NCBI RefSeq assembly: GCF_025753855.1
Contig: NZ_JAOWPT010000002.1
Location: 62,001-126,000, forward strand
Length of the DNA: 64,000 bases
DNA from: Mesorhizobium sp. ZC-5
GTDB lineage: Bacteria > Pseudomonadota > Alphaproteobacteria > Rhizobiales > Rhizobiaceae
Direction: 5' to 3'
The translations under genes were made by a program, and so were the position numbers. Shown here piece after piece: positions 21,687 through 32,253 of this stretch. Each line of letters begins with the position of its first letter. The stretch's first letter is position 1. The notes below the pieces were generated by a model. That model searched no databases, was not told where the DNA came from, and saw only the letters and a program-made list of their open reading frames with translations.

Positions 21687-23007
21687 ATTGTCGCTTCTGT
21701 TTGCCGGTGCGCTGATGGGCGCTTCCGCGATGAGCCTGGTCTACGGTGCGCCAAGCTCGTCGGCAAACGCAGCGGGATCGGAAACCTATCGTCAGCTGGC
21801 GATTTTCGGCGACATTTTCGAACGCGTGCGCGGCCAGTATGTGACGCCTCCGGACGACAAGGCATTGGTCGAAAACGCCATCAACGGCATGCTGACCTCC
21901 CTTGATCCGCATTCATCCTACCTCAATCCCGATGCCGCCAAGGACATGCGTGTCCAGACCAAGGGCGAATTCGGTGGCCTCGGCATCGAGGTCACGATGG
22001 AAAACGAACTGGTCAAGGTAATCACCCCGATCGACGACACGCCGGCCGCGCGCGCCGGTGTCCGTGCCGGCGACTTCATCGCCGAGATCGATGGCGAGGA
22101 AGTCCGTGGGCTGACCTTGAACGACGCCGTCGAGAAGATGCGCGGCCTAGTCAACACCCCGATCGAACTCACCATCGTTCGCGAAGGCACCGACAAGCCG
22201 CTGAAGCTGACGATCGTTCGCGATATCATTAAGGTGAAGGCAGTGAAGTATCGCGTCGAAAACGACGTCGGCTACATGAAGATCACCTCGTTCACCGAGA
22301 AGACCTTCGACGATCTGCAGGCAGCGATCGACGACATCAAGTCGAAGATTCCGAACGACAAGCTCAAGGGTTATGTACTTGACCTCCGGCTCAATCCCGG
22401 CGGTCTGCTCGACCAGGCGGTCAGCGTCTCCGATACTTTCCTCGACCGCGGCGAGATCGTTTCGACCCGCGGCCGCGACCCGAAGGATATTTCACGCTTC
22501 GATTCCCGTCCGGGCGATCTGGTCGACGGCAAGCCGATGATCGTTCTGGTCAACGGCGGTTCGGCGAGTGCCTCGGAGATCGTTGCCGGCGCGTTGCAGG
22601 ATCATCGCCGCGCCACGGTGCTTGGCACGCAGTCCTTCGGCAAGGGGTCGGTGCAGACCATCATCCCGTTGGCCGAGAATGGTGCTCTGCGGCTGACGAC
22701 GGCGCTCTATTACACGCCGGCCGGCAAGTCGATCCAGGGCAAGGGCATCACGCCCGACATCAAGGTCGAGCAGCCGCTGCCGGAAGAACTGAAGGACCGC
22801 GACATCACCCGCGGCGAGTCGGATCTGAAGGGCCACATCAAGGGCGCCGAGGAAGGCGACCAGGGTTCGGGTTCCGCAGCCTATGTTCCGCCGGAGGCCA
22901 AGGACGACATCCAGCTGAACTATGCGCTCGATCTTCTGCGCGGCACCAAGACCGATCCGGCCTTCCCGCCCAATCCGCAGAAGGCCGTGCTGAACCAGCA
23001 ACAGTAG
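21676..23007 (+). CDS. ctpA: C-terminal processing serine protease (S41)
   Basis: A 443-residue periplasmic protease with an N-terminal signal anchor (LSLLFAGALMGASAMSLVYG), a PDZ domain at about 90-175 (GEFGGLGIEVTMENELVKV, GVRAGDFIAEIDGEEV) and the S41 catalytic core. The Ser-Lys dyad is visible in NGGSASASEIVAGALQD and TQSFGKGSVQTI. CtpA proteins trim periplasmic or membrane proteins and in several alphaproteobacteria affect peptidoglycan enzymes, which agrees with the envC neighbour. Followed by a strong terminator. Confidence 0.96.
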   Translation: MIRKLSLLFAGALMGASAMSLVYGAPSSSANAAGSETYRQLAIFGDIFERVRGQYVTPPDDKALVENAINGMLTSLDPHSSYLNPDAAKDMRVQTKGEFGGLGIEVTMENELVKVITPIDDTPAARAGVRAGDFIAEIDGEEVRGLTLNDAVEKMRGLVNTPIELTIVREGTDKPLKLTIVRDIIKVKAVKYRVENDVGYMKITSFTEKTFDDLQAAIDDIKSKIPNDKLKGYVLDLRLNPGGLLDQAVSVSDTFLDRGEIVSTRGRDPKDISRFDSRPGDLVDGKPMIVLVNGGSASASEIVAGALQDHRRATVLGTQSFGKGSVQTIIPLAENGALRLTTALYYTPAGKSIQGKGITPDIKVEQPLPEELKDRDITRGESDLKGHIKGAEEGDQGSGSAAYVPPEAKDDIQLNYALDLLRGTKTDPAFPPNPQKAVLNQQQ

Positions 23008-23058
23008 TAAGCGTTTTCGCGGTCGGACAGACGGGGGTCCGGTTGCGGCGTAGACGAT

Positions 23059-23092
23059 AAACTGCCGGGATTCGATTGATCCCGGCAGTTTT
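23059..23092 (+). terminator. Intrinsic terminator after ctpA
   Basis: A perfect 13-bp stem, AAACTGCCGGGAT (23059-23071) and ATCCCGGCAGTTT (23079-23091), with a 7-nt loop and TTTT at the 3' side. Because both flanks are A/T-rich it could act in both directions. Confidence 0.9.
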
Positions 23093-23125
23093 GCCAAAAG
23101 CGTCCCGCAGGCAGGGGAAGCGGGC

Positions 23126-24292
23126 TTGTCGCCAGCGATCAAGGAAATCGAACAGCCGCTCGGATTGGCCAAACCGCCCAAGCGGCGGGATGGCCGGCGT
23201 TTTGTGATCAGCGGCCGTTCCTTCGGCACAACCTCCGTTGCGATCCTTCTCCTCGCGGTTTCAAGCGCGATCGCGTTCCGCGACAAACCGTTCCGTGCGC
23301 CCGCCGTTGTCGCGGTGGCCGCGCCTGAAATAGCCGAGCCCGCCAAGCCTGAGGCGGCGCAGACCCCACCGCCCGCTTCCGCGTCCAGCCAACCCGGTCC
23401 GTCGATCATCCGCGTCGATCCCGAAAATCAGGGCTCGGGCAGTAGCGTCGTCATCGTCCGCGACCCGTCTGCCGTCGGCCAGAATCTGCGCGTAGCGCAT
23501 CTGCCGGACAGGGCACTGATCGAACAGTCGGAAAACGGACCACTGCCGATCCGTGCCGCGGATGGGCGACGGCCGTTCGATGTCTATGCAGCGCCATGGT
23601 CGGGCGCGCGCGGCGCCCGGGTGGCAATCGTGATCGGTGGGCTCGCGGTGTCACAGACCGGCACCCAGCAGGCGATCGAGAAACTGCCTTCCGAGGTGAC
23701 GCTCGCCTTCGCCTCGCAGGGCAACAGCATTGGTCGCTGGATGCAGGCGGCGCGGCGCAAAGGTCACGAGATCATGATGCAGGTGCCGCTCGAGCCGTTC
23801 GACTACCCCAACGTCAACCCCGGCCGCAGCACCCTGACTGTCGAAGCCAGCCCGGAAGAAAACACCGAAAGCCTTCTCTGGACGCTGGGGCGCACGACCA
23901 ACTACACCGGCGTGATGAACTACATGGGTGCGCGCTTTTCCGCCGATGCGGCCGCCATGGCGCCGATGATGGCCGAACTCGGCAAGCGTGGACTGATGTA
24001 TCTCGACGATGGCTCCGTGGCCCGCAGCGCTGCTTCAGGCGAGGCGCTTAAAAGCGGCGTGCCATTCGCCGAGGGCGATACGACGATCGACGCCGTGCGC
24101 GAACGGGGCGAAATCCTGAAAAAGCTCGATGAACTCGAGCGGACTGCTCGCGCCAAGGGTTTTGCGATCGGTACCGGTTCGGCCTTCGACGTGACCGTCG
24201 ACGCCGTTGCCGCCTGGGTGAACGAGGCCAAGAAGCGCGGCATCGAGATCGTGCCTGTTTCAGCGGTTGCCAGCGACCCCGAGCGCGGGTAA
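23126..24292 (+). CDS. Divergent polysaccharide deacetylase family protein (YibQ-like)
   Basis: A 388-residue protein starting at a TTG with AGGGGAAG just upstream (23112-23119). An N-terminal membrane anchor lies near residues 30-50 ([16 protein letters not shown]), followed by a proline-rich linker (about 60-100). The C-terminal two thirds are the DUF610/divergent polysaccharide deacetylase fold: [59 protein letters not shown], and GLMYLDDG. It is the usual companion of envC and ctpA in proteobacteria, suggesting an envelope or peptidoglycan role, but the biochemical activity is not established. Confidence 0.9.
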   Translation: MSPAIKEIEQPLGLAKPPKRRDGRRFVISGRSFGTTSVAILLLAVSSAIAFRDKPFRAPAVVAVAAPEIAEPAKPEAAQTPPPASASSQPGPSIIRVDPENQGSGSSVVIVRDPSAVGQNLRVAHLPDRALIEQSENGPLPIRAADGRRPFDVYAAPWSGARGARVAIVIGGLAVSQTGTQQAIEKLPSEVTLAFASQGNSIGRWMQAARRKGHEIMMQVPLEPFDYPNVNPGRSTLTVEASPEENTESLLWTLGRTTNYTGVMNYMGARFSADAAAMAPMMAELGKRGLMYLDDGSVARSAASGEALKSGVPFAEGDTTIDAVRERGEILKKLDELERTARAKGFAIGTGSAFDVTVDAVAAWVNEAKKRGIEIVPVSAVASDPERG

Positions 24293-24300
24293 CCGGAAGC

Positions 24301-24837
24301 ATGACCAGGAACAGAACCGTCGACCCTGAAACCCTGCCCTACCGGCCATGCGTCGGCATCATGGTGCTCAACCGGCAGGGCCTGGTCTGGGCCGGCCATC
24401 GAATCGTCGTCGAGAACGGCGAGATGGAGGGCGCCGAGCAGCTCTGGCAGATGCCGCAGGGCGGCATCGACAAGGGCGAAGACCCGCTGCCGGCAGCGAT
24501 CCGCGAACTCTACGAGGAGACCGGCATGCGCTCGGTCTCGCTGCTGGCCGAGGCGCCCGGATGGATCAATTACGAATTGCCGCCTCACCTTCTTGGCATC
24601 GCGCTGAAGGGCAGATATCGCGGCCAAACCCAAAAATGGTTCGCCTTCCGGTTCGAAGGCGGCGAGAGCGAGATCGCCATCAATCCACCGCCCGGCGGCC
24701 ATGAACCGGAGTTCGATCGGTGGGCGTGGAAACCGATGACTGAACTGCCGGATCTGATCGTGCCGTTCAAGCGCGCCGTTTACGACCAGGTGGTGGTGGC
24801 GTTCCGGCATCTGGTAGCGGACGGCGGGCGCTTGTAG
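24301..24837 (+). CDS. rppH: RNA pyrophosphohydrolase RppH
   Basis: A 178-residue Nudix hydrolase that converts 5'-triphosphate mRNA ends to monophosphates and so starts RNase E-dependent decay. It shows [21 protein letters not shown] at the start, the Nudix box [22 protein letters not shown] (about residues 58-79), and the RppH-type KWFAFRFEG and [22 protein letters not shown]. It starts 8 bp after the deacetylase-like gene and is probably in the same transcript. Confidence 0.96.
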   Translation: MTRNRTVDPETLPYRPCVGIMVLNRQGLVWAGHRIVVENGEMEGAEQLWQMPQGGIDKGEDPLPAAIRELYEETGMRSVSLLAEAPGWINYELPPHLLGIALKGRYRGQTQKWFAFRFEGGESEIAINPPPGGHEPEFDRWAWKPMTELPDLIVPFKRAVYDQVVVAFRHLVADGGRL

Positions 24838-25383
24838 CCGCCCGCTGCCCGGCAGGGCATCAGGTGGACGCAAACCGCTGCGCACGTTTGCTGGAAATTG
24901 CCTTTCACGACGTATCGCGGCGCTCAAGCACGTCGAAGGCGAGGCCGTGCAGGTCTTTCAGGATTTCGTGGACCTCATGCGTGGATTTTTTCCGGCCCCG
25001 CCTCGGGTGCTGGCCGGGCGGCCGGCCGGGGCGCAGCGGCCATATGCGGTGCGGCTTCCGGCGGCGCGGTTCTCCGGTTGGCGCGGCGAGGTCGCCGTTT
25101 CTTTCCTGAGCAATGATCGCGTGGCGACGCGCCCGCCAGCGGGCGGTTTGCCTGGTGCGGCAGGTCGTCGAGGGCGGCGGCAAGGGCTGCGAACCGCAGG
25201 CCGAGGCGGGTGGCGTCGACCGGATCGTCGGGCGATGGCAGGCGGCGGGGCACGATGGGAGACGGTACGGTGTAGCCGGGCACCGAGATGCGCGGCACGC
25301 TGGTTGCGGCAGGGCGGCGGGGGCGACTTTCCCAGCGCGGCAGCCGATCGAAAAGCGGCAGCGTGAGCGTGGGGGTAGATGCG

Positions 25384-25530
25384 CTCTTACCCCCACCCCT
25401 TACCCCTCCCCTCAGGGGGGAGGGGGATTTTGGAACATTTGCGCTTGACGCATTCGCTGCTGGACCTGGTGCGGCGAGGACGCCTCCCTCCCCCTTGTGG
25501 GGAGGGGTAAGGGGTAAGGGGTGGGGGTCC
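25384..25530. repeat. Composite inverted C/G-rich intergenic-type repeat
   Basis: Two inverted copies of a C-rich module face each other. The left copy (25388-25427) reads CCCCCACCCCTTACCCCTCCCC followed by a G-rich partner. The right copy (25482-25528) is its reverse complement with one extra CTTACCCC unit. Each copy is itself palindromic (CCCCT CAGG GGGGAGGGG; CCCCC TTGT GGGGAGGGG). The block lies inside the broken hypothetical gene and resembles the palindromic mosaic repeats (RIME/SIME type) of rhizobia. Peptides such as LTPYPSPQGGG come from translating it. Confidence 0.75.
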
Positions 25531-25730
25531 GGGCGGCATCAGGATGCCGGTTCCGATGCCGTTGCGCAGGATCGTCGGCGCAGGCTTCGCCTTGCGCCAG
25601 CGCGACGGCGGGACGACAACGCCACGCGCCGCCACGATGATCAGCCGCCGCACGGCAGACTCGGCAGGGCGGAGCAGACGCAGCACGGCGCGGTGGAGAT
25701 GGCGGGGAAGGGTTTTTGCGCCGCGCAGGT

Positions 25731-25787
25731 ACCCCTCATCCGTCTCGGCTTCGCCTCGACACCTTCTCCCACAAGGGGAGAAGGGAA
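25731..25787. repeat. RIME-like palindromic repeat
   Basis: A short element beginning ACCCCTCATCCGTCTCGGC and containing the stem CCTTCTCCC-ACAA-GGGGAGAAGG (25762-25784). The wording CCCTCATCCG...CACCTTCTCCC...GGGGAGAAGG is that of the widespread rhizobial RIME-type repeats. It sits inside the N-terminal part of the broken hypothetical gene and keeps its minus-strand frame open, encoding about GLPFSPCGRRCRGEAETDEG. Confidence 0.75.
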
Positions 25788-26115
25788 GGCCAGTGGCGGC
25801 GAGCCCCGCCATGGCGGCGAGCGCGGCCAGGATGCGCTTCAGCGCCTCCGTGTTCCTCTCGATCGCCAAGTTCCAGTCCATCGCCGTTCCTTCCAAGTTG
25901 ACGAGGAGGATTATGCGGGGCGGCTGGAGGGGTGGGGATAGAGGGGAACGCAGGATTTTTCAATAATCGTGCAAGCTATTCAAATCGCTGCGAAGAATCT
26001 TTTTGGTAGAGAATGGGCGTGGGCGAAATCCTCGTCTGGATGCGGGCGACGCTACCTTCTCCGACCGTTCGAGAAGCTCGGTGAGGAGACATTAGGCGAC
26101 TGTTGCTGCCCAACC

Positions 26116-26646
26116 TTATTCCACGACCCCGCATGCCAGCCGGTCGCCGGCGTCGCCGGTGGGCTGGGTGGTGTAGTCGTCGGGCTGGGCATGCAGCACG
26201 ACGGCCGAACCGTCGGCGTCCTTGAGCGGGTTCTTGCCGCCTTCGCCGAGCGTGAACCCGTCGGTGAAGAACTCGGCCTTGACCACGCCCTCCGCCGCTG
26301 CGTGGACATTCGGCAGGTCGCCGGCATGCGGCCCGCCTTCGGCCATCACACCGTGCTTCATCTCGCCCGTGTAATGACCACCTGCCGATTTGAACCCATC
26401 GGCGCCGTCGCATTTACCGGTCTCGTGAATGTGGAACCCGTGCGGGCCCGCCGGCACGCCGGTGATCTCGGCAATGCCCCAGATCTTGCCTGACGGCGTT
26501 TCCTTGAAGGTGACGGTGCCGACCTCCTTGCCGTCCTTGTCCATCATTTTCGCGGTGGCGGTGACCGTCGTGGCGTCCTGGGCGTGCGCCGGCGTCATCG
26601 GAAGCGCCGCAATTATCGCGACAGTGGCAACTCTCAAAGCAAGCAT
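26116..26646 (-). CDS. sodC: Periplasmic Cu/Zn superoxide dismutase
   Basis: A 176-residue SodC. A signal peptide (VATVAIIAALPMTPAHA) leads to a mature part with the copper and zinc ligand motifs: GPHGFHIHETGKCD (copper His pair and disulfide Cys), GGHYTGEMKHGVMAEGGPHAGDLPNV (zinc ligands), VVLHAQPDDY (copper His), and AGDRLACGVVE (conserved Arg and second Cys). It detoxifies superoxide in the periplasm. It is monocistronic, divergent from the accessory acyltransferase. Confidence 0.97.
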   Translation of the reverse strand: MLALRVATVAIIAALPMTPAHAQDATTVTATAKMMDKDGKEVGTVTFKETPSGKIWGIAEITGVPAGPHGFHIHETGKCDGADGFKSAGGHYTGEMKHGVMAEGGPHAGDLPNVHAAAEGVVKAEFFTDGFTLGEGGKNPLKDADGSAVVLHAQPDDYTTQPTGDAGDRLACGVVE

Positions 26647-27083
26647 CGTCTTCTCCCTAAGGCTGGAGGGCCCTCCATGGAGTGGGAACGGGGCTGGCTC
26701 GACTTCGTTGCAATCTACCCGGAGAATCCCACTCCGCTCCTTTATTTATCCACACGGCCTACCAAATTCTCGAACGGAACGAATGTAGCCGGTCGCGCGG
26801 TTTTGAGTTTTTGACACCGGTTTTAGAGCACTGACCCTCTAGCGGCGCGAACCTCAAGGGCCATTCGAGTGGGCTTCGAAGGGGTCTCACAGGAGGTGTA
26901 GGAACAGATCAGTGAGATGGGCCGGTTGACCGCTCCTACCCCTCACGGCTGGCGCTGGTTTCTGGCCGGTGCATTGACCGCCGCCGCCACAGAGCCGTCG
27001 GCTTCCGGGTTACTTCTCTGCGTCTCCGCTGTGTGCATATTTGTAGTTTTCAGGAGATGGATGGGGCGCTATAAGGCGCCTCA
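26647..27083. other. Non-coding gap between sodC and acyltransferase
   Basis: About 440 bp with no supported gene. It contains a short hairpin GGCGC-TATAAG-GCGCC just before the acyltransferase ATG and an AGGAGGTGTAGG purine-rich stretch near 26891-26902 that does not lead to a convincing ORF. Base composition falls to a lower GC level than in the core genes nearby. It may be the left flank of a transferred segment. Confidence 0.4.
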
Positions 27084-28187
27084 ATGCAGGCATCCGCAGT
27101 GCGGCCGGACGCACTTAATCCTTACCGGAACAGTTTTCACGCGATCAGGCTGCTTGCCGCACTGCAAGTGGTCTACATGCATTCATACGGCCATCTCGGC
27201 CTTTCGGCGGGCCCAATATTCCGTCTCGCTTCGCAGTTTCCTGGCGTGCCTATCTTCTTCGCCGCGAGCGGATTCCTCGTGCTGGATAGTTTTTTGCGTT
27301 CTCGCTCGGCGTTGGCTTACCTGAAATCCCGAGCGGCGCGCATCTATCCGGGTCTCGCTTTGAACGTCGCGGTGATCGAAACTGCCTTTTGGCTAGGCGG
27401 CGGAATGACCTTTGCTGGAATGTCCCTTGCTGGCGTCTTAGGCTACGAACTGGCGTACATAGCCACGGCATCCGAGCTGTTGGGCTTTCGCATCAGCGGT
27501 TCCGGCCCAAGATGGAACGTGCCCGATTTGGGGTTCTGGGAACGATACCCGAGTGGCGTTTTGTGGACTCTCACAGTCGAATTGAGCTTTTATGTCGCCA
27601 TGCTCTTCCTCGGGCCGTTTATGCACTTTCGCAGGGCCGGCACTGTGGTGCTGGCGGTGAGTGCGGCCGCATCGCTTTTCCTGCTCTTTTATTTCGCAGG
27701 CAACAAAAAACCACCTGTGCTGTTCATAACGGCCGCGCCATATTTTTGGCTGTTCGCTATTGGCATGCTCGCCCGCCTTTGGATCGTCGAAATCGCCGCC
27801 ATTCGCATTCTTCCTATCGCGGTGGGCGTCATTCTAGCTCTGGTTTTCTTTGCAAGCGGATTTTCAGGCATCGACTACAAGGTGAACCCCGACTTCGTTG
27901 GAGTTGCCAAAGCTGCTCTCGTTTGTTTGTTTGCTATCGCACTCGGCATGTCGCCATGGCTGAGGTCGTCAGCGTTGGTACGCCACGATTTCAGCTACGG
28001 CATCTACCTTTACCATATGTTGTTCGTAGCGACCGCCCAAGCGCTCGGATGGTCAGGGACTTGGGTGTTTGTTGGTGTCATACTTCTAACGATCGGCACC
28101 GCCGCCTTATCATGGCATGCAATCGAGCGGCCAGTCATCGATCTCGCGAAGCGAGGCTTTCGATGGCCGGTGCCTGCGGCCGGATAA
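27084..28187 (+). CDS. Acyltransferase family 3 (OafA/YrhL-like) membrane protein
   Basis: A 367-residue integral membrane protein of the acyltransferase_3 family, with about ten hydrophobic segments. The N-terminal signature NSFHAIRLLAALQVVYMHSYGHLG carries the R and H residues typical of the family; GVPIFFAASGFLVLDSFLRSR and LWTLTVELSFYVAML follow. The C-terminal half has YGIYLYHMLFV and WHAIERPVIDLAKR. Such enzymes O-acylate surface sugars or other cell-envelope acceptors. Its codon use is less GC-biased than its neighbours, and it lies between sodC and a signal peptidase with an abnormal tail, which suggests acquisition by transfer. The acceptor is unknown. Confidence 0.9.
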   Translation: MQASAVRPDALNPYRNSFHAIRLLAALQVVYMHSYGHLGLSAGPIFRLASQFPGVPIFFAASGFLVLDSFLRSRSALAYLKSRAARIYPGLALNVAVIETAFWLGGGMTFAGMSLAGVLGYELAYIATASELLGFRISGSGPRWNVPDLGFWERYPSGVLWTLTVELSFYVAMLFLGPFMHFRRAGTVVLAVSAAASLFLLFYFAGNKKPPVLFITAAPYFWLFAIGMLARLWIVEIAAIRILPIAVGVILALVFFASGFSGIDYKVNPDFVGVAKAALVCLFAIALGMSPWLRSSALVRHDFSYGIYLYHMLFVATAQALGWSGTWVFVGVILLTIGTAALSWHAIERPVIDLAKRGFRWPVPAAG

Positions 28188-28193
28188 ACCCGC

Positions 28194-28940
28194 TCAGGTG
28201 TAACGCTGCAAACAAAGGTGGCCGGCAGGAAATTCGATTATATCGACGACGGCTGCCCTTAGAACCAGCCCTTCGCCATTCCCGCCTAAGCCCGGCCACT
28301 CCAATACCCGGTGACAAACTACAACGAAGCCAACGTCGAAGCGACTATCGGAGGAGTTGTCACGGTTATCGCCAAGCATGAAATAATGACCGGCAGGAAC
28401 GATGAACGCTCGTGTTTCGTCCCCGAAAGCCTGCTCCGTGATGTTCAGCACGTAATAAGCTTTCCCTTCGGGTAGCGTTTCCATTTGCAATGTGGCCGGG
28501 GTGCCGTCCATTTCGTACGGTTCGACTTCGGTCAGGGTCACCGGCTCGTCATTGATATGCAGGACACCGCCGATCATCTGGATTTTCTCGCCGGGTAGTC
28601 CGATGACACGTTTTATGTAGTCGGTTTCCGGATTCGGCGGATATTTGAATATGACAATGTCGCCACGCCGCGGCTCCTTACCCCAGATACGTCCGTCGTC
28701 GGTGGGGAAGAGGCCGAATGCGAAGCTGTAGCGGCTGTAGCCGTAGGCGAATTTCGCGGCGAAGACGAAGTCCCCTTCCGGGACGTTGGGAGCCATGCTG
28801 TTCGCCGGAATTGAAAAGGGCTGGAACGCGAGCGAGCGGAAGAGGAAGGCAAAGCCACCGATAAAGACAAACACCCCGAACAGGGCTGGAACCATCCACG
28901 CGTTGCGTATCCAGGAAGGCACGCGCCTCCGAGCCGACAT
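28194..28940 (-). CDS. lepB: Signal peptidase I (S26), C-terminal tail aberrant
   Basis: About 248 residues from the ATG at 28940 (MSARRRVPSW); an upstream ATG at 28997 would run through the atp terminator. One N-terminal membrane segment (VPALFGVFVFIGGFAFLF) precedes box B FSIPANSMAPNVPEGDFVF with the catalytic Ser, box D RGDIVIFKYP..PETDYIKRVIGLPGE with the general-base Lys, and box E GHYFMLGDNRDNSSDSR. After SRFDVGFV (about 28321) the usual VP.ENLVGRA.....W ending is absent; a 42-residue tail of unrelated sequence runs to the stop, 6 bp from the acyltransferase stop. It is probably a second, non-essential signal peptidase whose end was exchanged. Activity is uncertain. Confidence 0.82.
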   Translation of the reverse strand: MSARRRVPSWIRNAWMVPALFGVFVFIGGFAFLFRSLAFQPFSIPANSMAPNVPEGDFVFAAKFAYGYSRYSFAFGLFPTDDGRIWGKEPRRGDIVIFKYPPNPETDYIKRVIGLPGEKIQMIGGVLHINDEPVTLTEVEPYEMDGTPATLQMETLPEGKAYYVLNITEQAFGDETRAFIVPAGHYFMLGDNRDNSSDSRFDVGFVVVCHRVLEWPGLGGNGEGLVLRAAVVDIIEFPAGHLCLQRYT

Positions 28941-28981
28941 ATGGCACCCCTCGATCTGAGACCCTTGGATACTGAGCAAAC

Positions 28982-29007
28982 AAAAAGAGCGAGGCAAGCC
29001 TCGCTCT
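28982..29007 (-). terminator. Intrinsic terminator of the atp operon
   Basis: On the minus strand AGAGCGAGGC-TT-GCCTCGCTCT forms a perfect 10-bp stem (29007-28986) followed by a T run (28986-28982). It lies 26 bp after the atpC stop and ends the atpHAGD-orf-atpC transcript. Confidence 0.93.
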
Positions 29008-29032
29008 CGTCAATCCTCGGCGCCGGCCAAGC

Positions 29033-29434
29033 TTAAGCCGCCAGTGCGGCCTCCAGCGTGGTGAGCTGCGCCAGGAACTGCTCGGCCCTGGTCCTGGCCT
29101 GATCGTCCTTGGCGTCGGCGACGTCTTCTTTCGCCTCCTGGATACGGCGGGCGAGGTCGGTGCGGTCGATATCGCCGACTGCAACCGCCGATTCGGCAAG
29201 CAGCGTGCACCCTTCTGGAAGGATGTCGGCAAAACCGCCGAATACCACGTAGCGCTCGTCGGAACCGGAGACCGGCTTCACGGTCACGACGCCCGGCTTG
29301 ATGGTGGTCATCACCGGCGCGTGGTTGGCCATGACGGTCATCTCGCCCTCGGCACCCGGAATGACGACATGCTGGACCTCTTCCGAGACAAGCAGACGCT
29401 CCGGTGAAACCAGCTCAAACTTGAAAGCAGCCAT
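29033..29434 (-). CDS. atpC: ATP synthase F1 epsilon subunit
   Basis: A 133-residue epsilon subunit. The N-terminal beta-sandwich begins FKFELVSPERLLVSEEVQHVVIPGAEGEMTVMANHAPVMTTIKPG, a clear family pattern. The C-terminal helical hairpin (DRTDLARRIQEAKEDVADAK) is the part that can inhibit hydrolysis. It is the last gene of the operon. It is unusual in being separated from atpD by an extra 80-residue gene that ends 2 bp before it. Confidence 0.96.
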   Translation of the reverse strand: MAAFKFELVSPERLLVSEEVQHVVIPGAEGEMTVMANHAPVMTTIKPGVVTVKPVSGSDERYVVFGGFADILPEGCTLLAESAVAVGDIDRTDLARRIQEAKEDVADAKDDQARTRAEQFLAQLTTLEAALAA

Positions 29435-29436
29435 CT

Positions 29437-29679
29437 CTATTTCCGTTCAATCCAGCCAAGCGGCACTGTAATCCATCTAAGCGGGGAATCGCCACTTTTC
29501 CGAGGGTAGCGCAGTTCAACCATGCTGATTTCGTTGTGAAATCCCTCGACAATCCATACTCGACCGACAAGGGTCTTCAACACTTCGATATCTTCGGGGT
29601 CCAGTCCCGAATAGAATTCGTCGTCAAGTCGAAGAAGCCGAACCCGCTGTCCAATGGAAAAGGCGGGTTCGGCAATCAC
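29437..29679 (-). CDS. Hypothetical protein inside the atp operon
   Basis: An 80-residue soluble protein of unknown function encoded exactly between atpD and atpC, with its ATG (29679) touching the atpD stop and its own stop 2 bp before atpC. It begins AEPAFSIGQRVRLLRLDDEF and contains YSGLDPEDIEVLKTLVGRVWIVEGFH, ELRYPRK and WITVPLGWIERK. The pattern suggests a small beta-barrel (SH3/KOW-like: IGQRVRLL..., GRVWIV..., WITVPLGWI), but this is only an impression. No signal peptide or membrane segment. Tight packing indicates co-translation with atpD and atpC. Confidence 0.75.
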   Translation of the reverse strand: MIAEPAFSIGQRVRLLRLDDEFYSGLDPEDIEVLKTLVGRVWIVEGFHNEISMVELRYPRKSGDSPLRWITVPLGWIERK

Positions 29680-32225
<2,546 letters not shown>

Positions 32226-32253
32226 GCCTCAACCCTGATCCGTTCCGCCAGCC

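Larger units (their letters stand above)
24905..25881 (-). pseudogene. Conserved rhizobial hypothetical gene broken by repeats and a frameshift
   Basis: On the minus strand one protein can be followed through three frames. The N-terminus (MDWNLAIERNTEALKRILAA, from 25881 with an AAGGA site upstream) runs to about 25540 through TLPRHLHRAVLRLLRPAESA and RRLIIVAARG. After a repeat block with a stop it resumes in another frame (RISVPGYTVPS, SPDDPVDATRLGLRFAALAA, to about 25150). It then shifts again near 25140 into ARWRARRHAIIAQERN and the tail KDLHGLAFDVLERRDTS. I remember an intact family in Mesorhizobium-type genomes with this order of segments; its function is unknown. One repeat (25731-25787) is inserted in frame, a second composite one breaks the frame. 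A sequencing error could explain the last shift but not the repeats. Confidence 0.75.

Noticed and set aside
24815-24845. GCGGGCG...CGCCCGC hairpin over the rppH stop codon as terminator
   Set aside because: No T run follows and the stem lies in coding sequence; likely chance in high-GC DNA.
25384-25790. Repeated C-rich units considered as a CRISPR array
   Set aside because: Unit length and spacing are irregular, there are no unique spacers of constant size, and no cas genes are present; they are palindromic mosaic repeats.
26917-27324. 135-codon ORF starting with a hydrophobic segment before the acyltransferase
   Set aside because: Most of it overlaps the acyltransferase in another frame and the composition has no protein-family pattern; the purine-rich site upstream is too far from the ATG.
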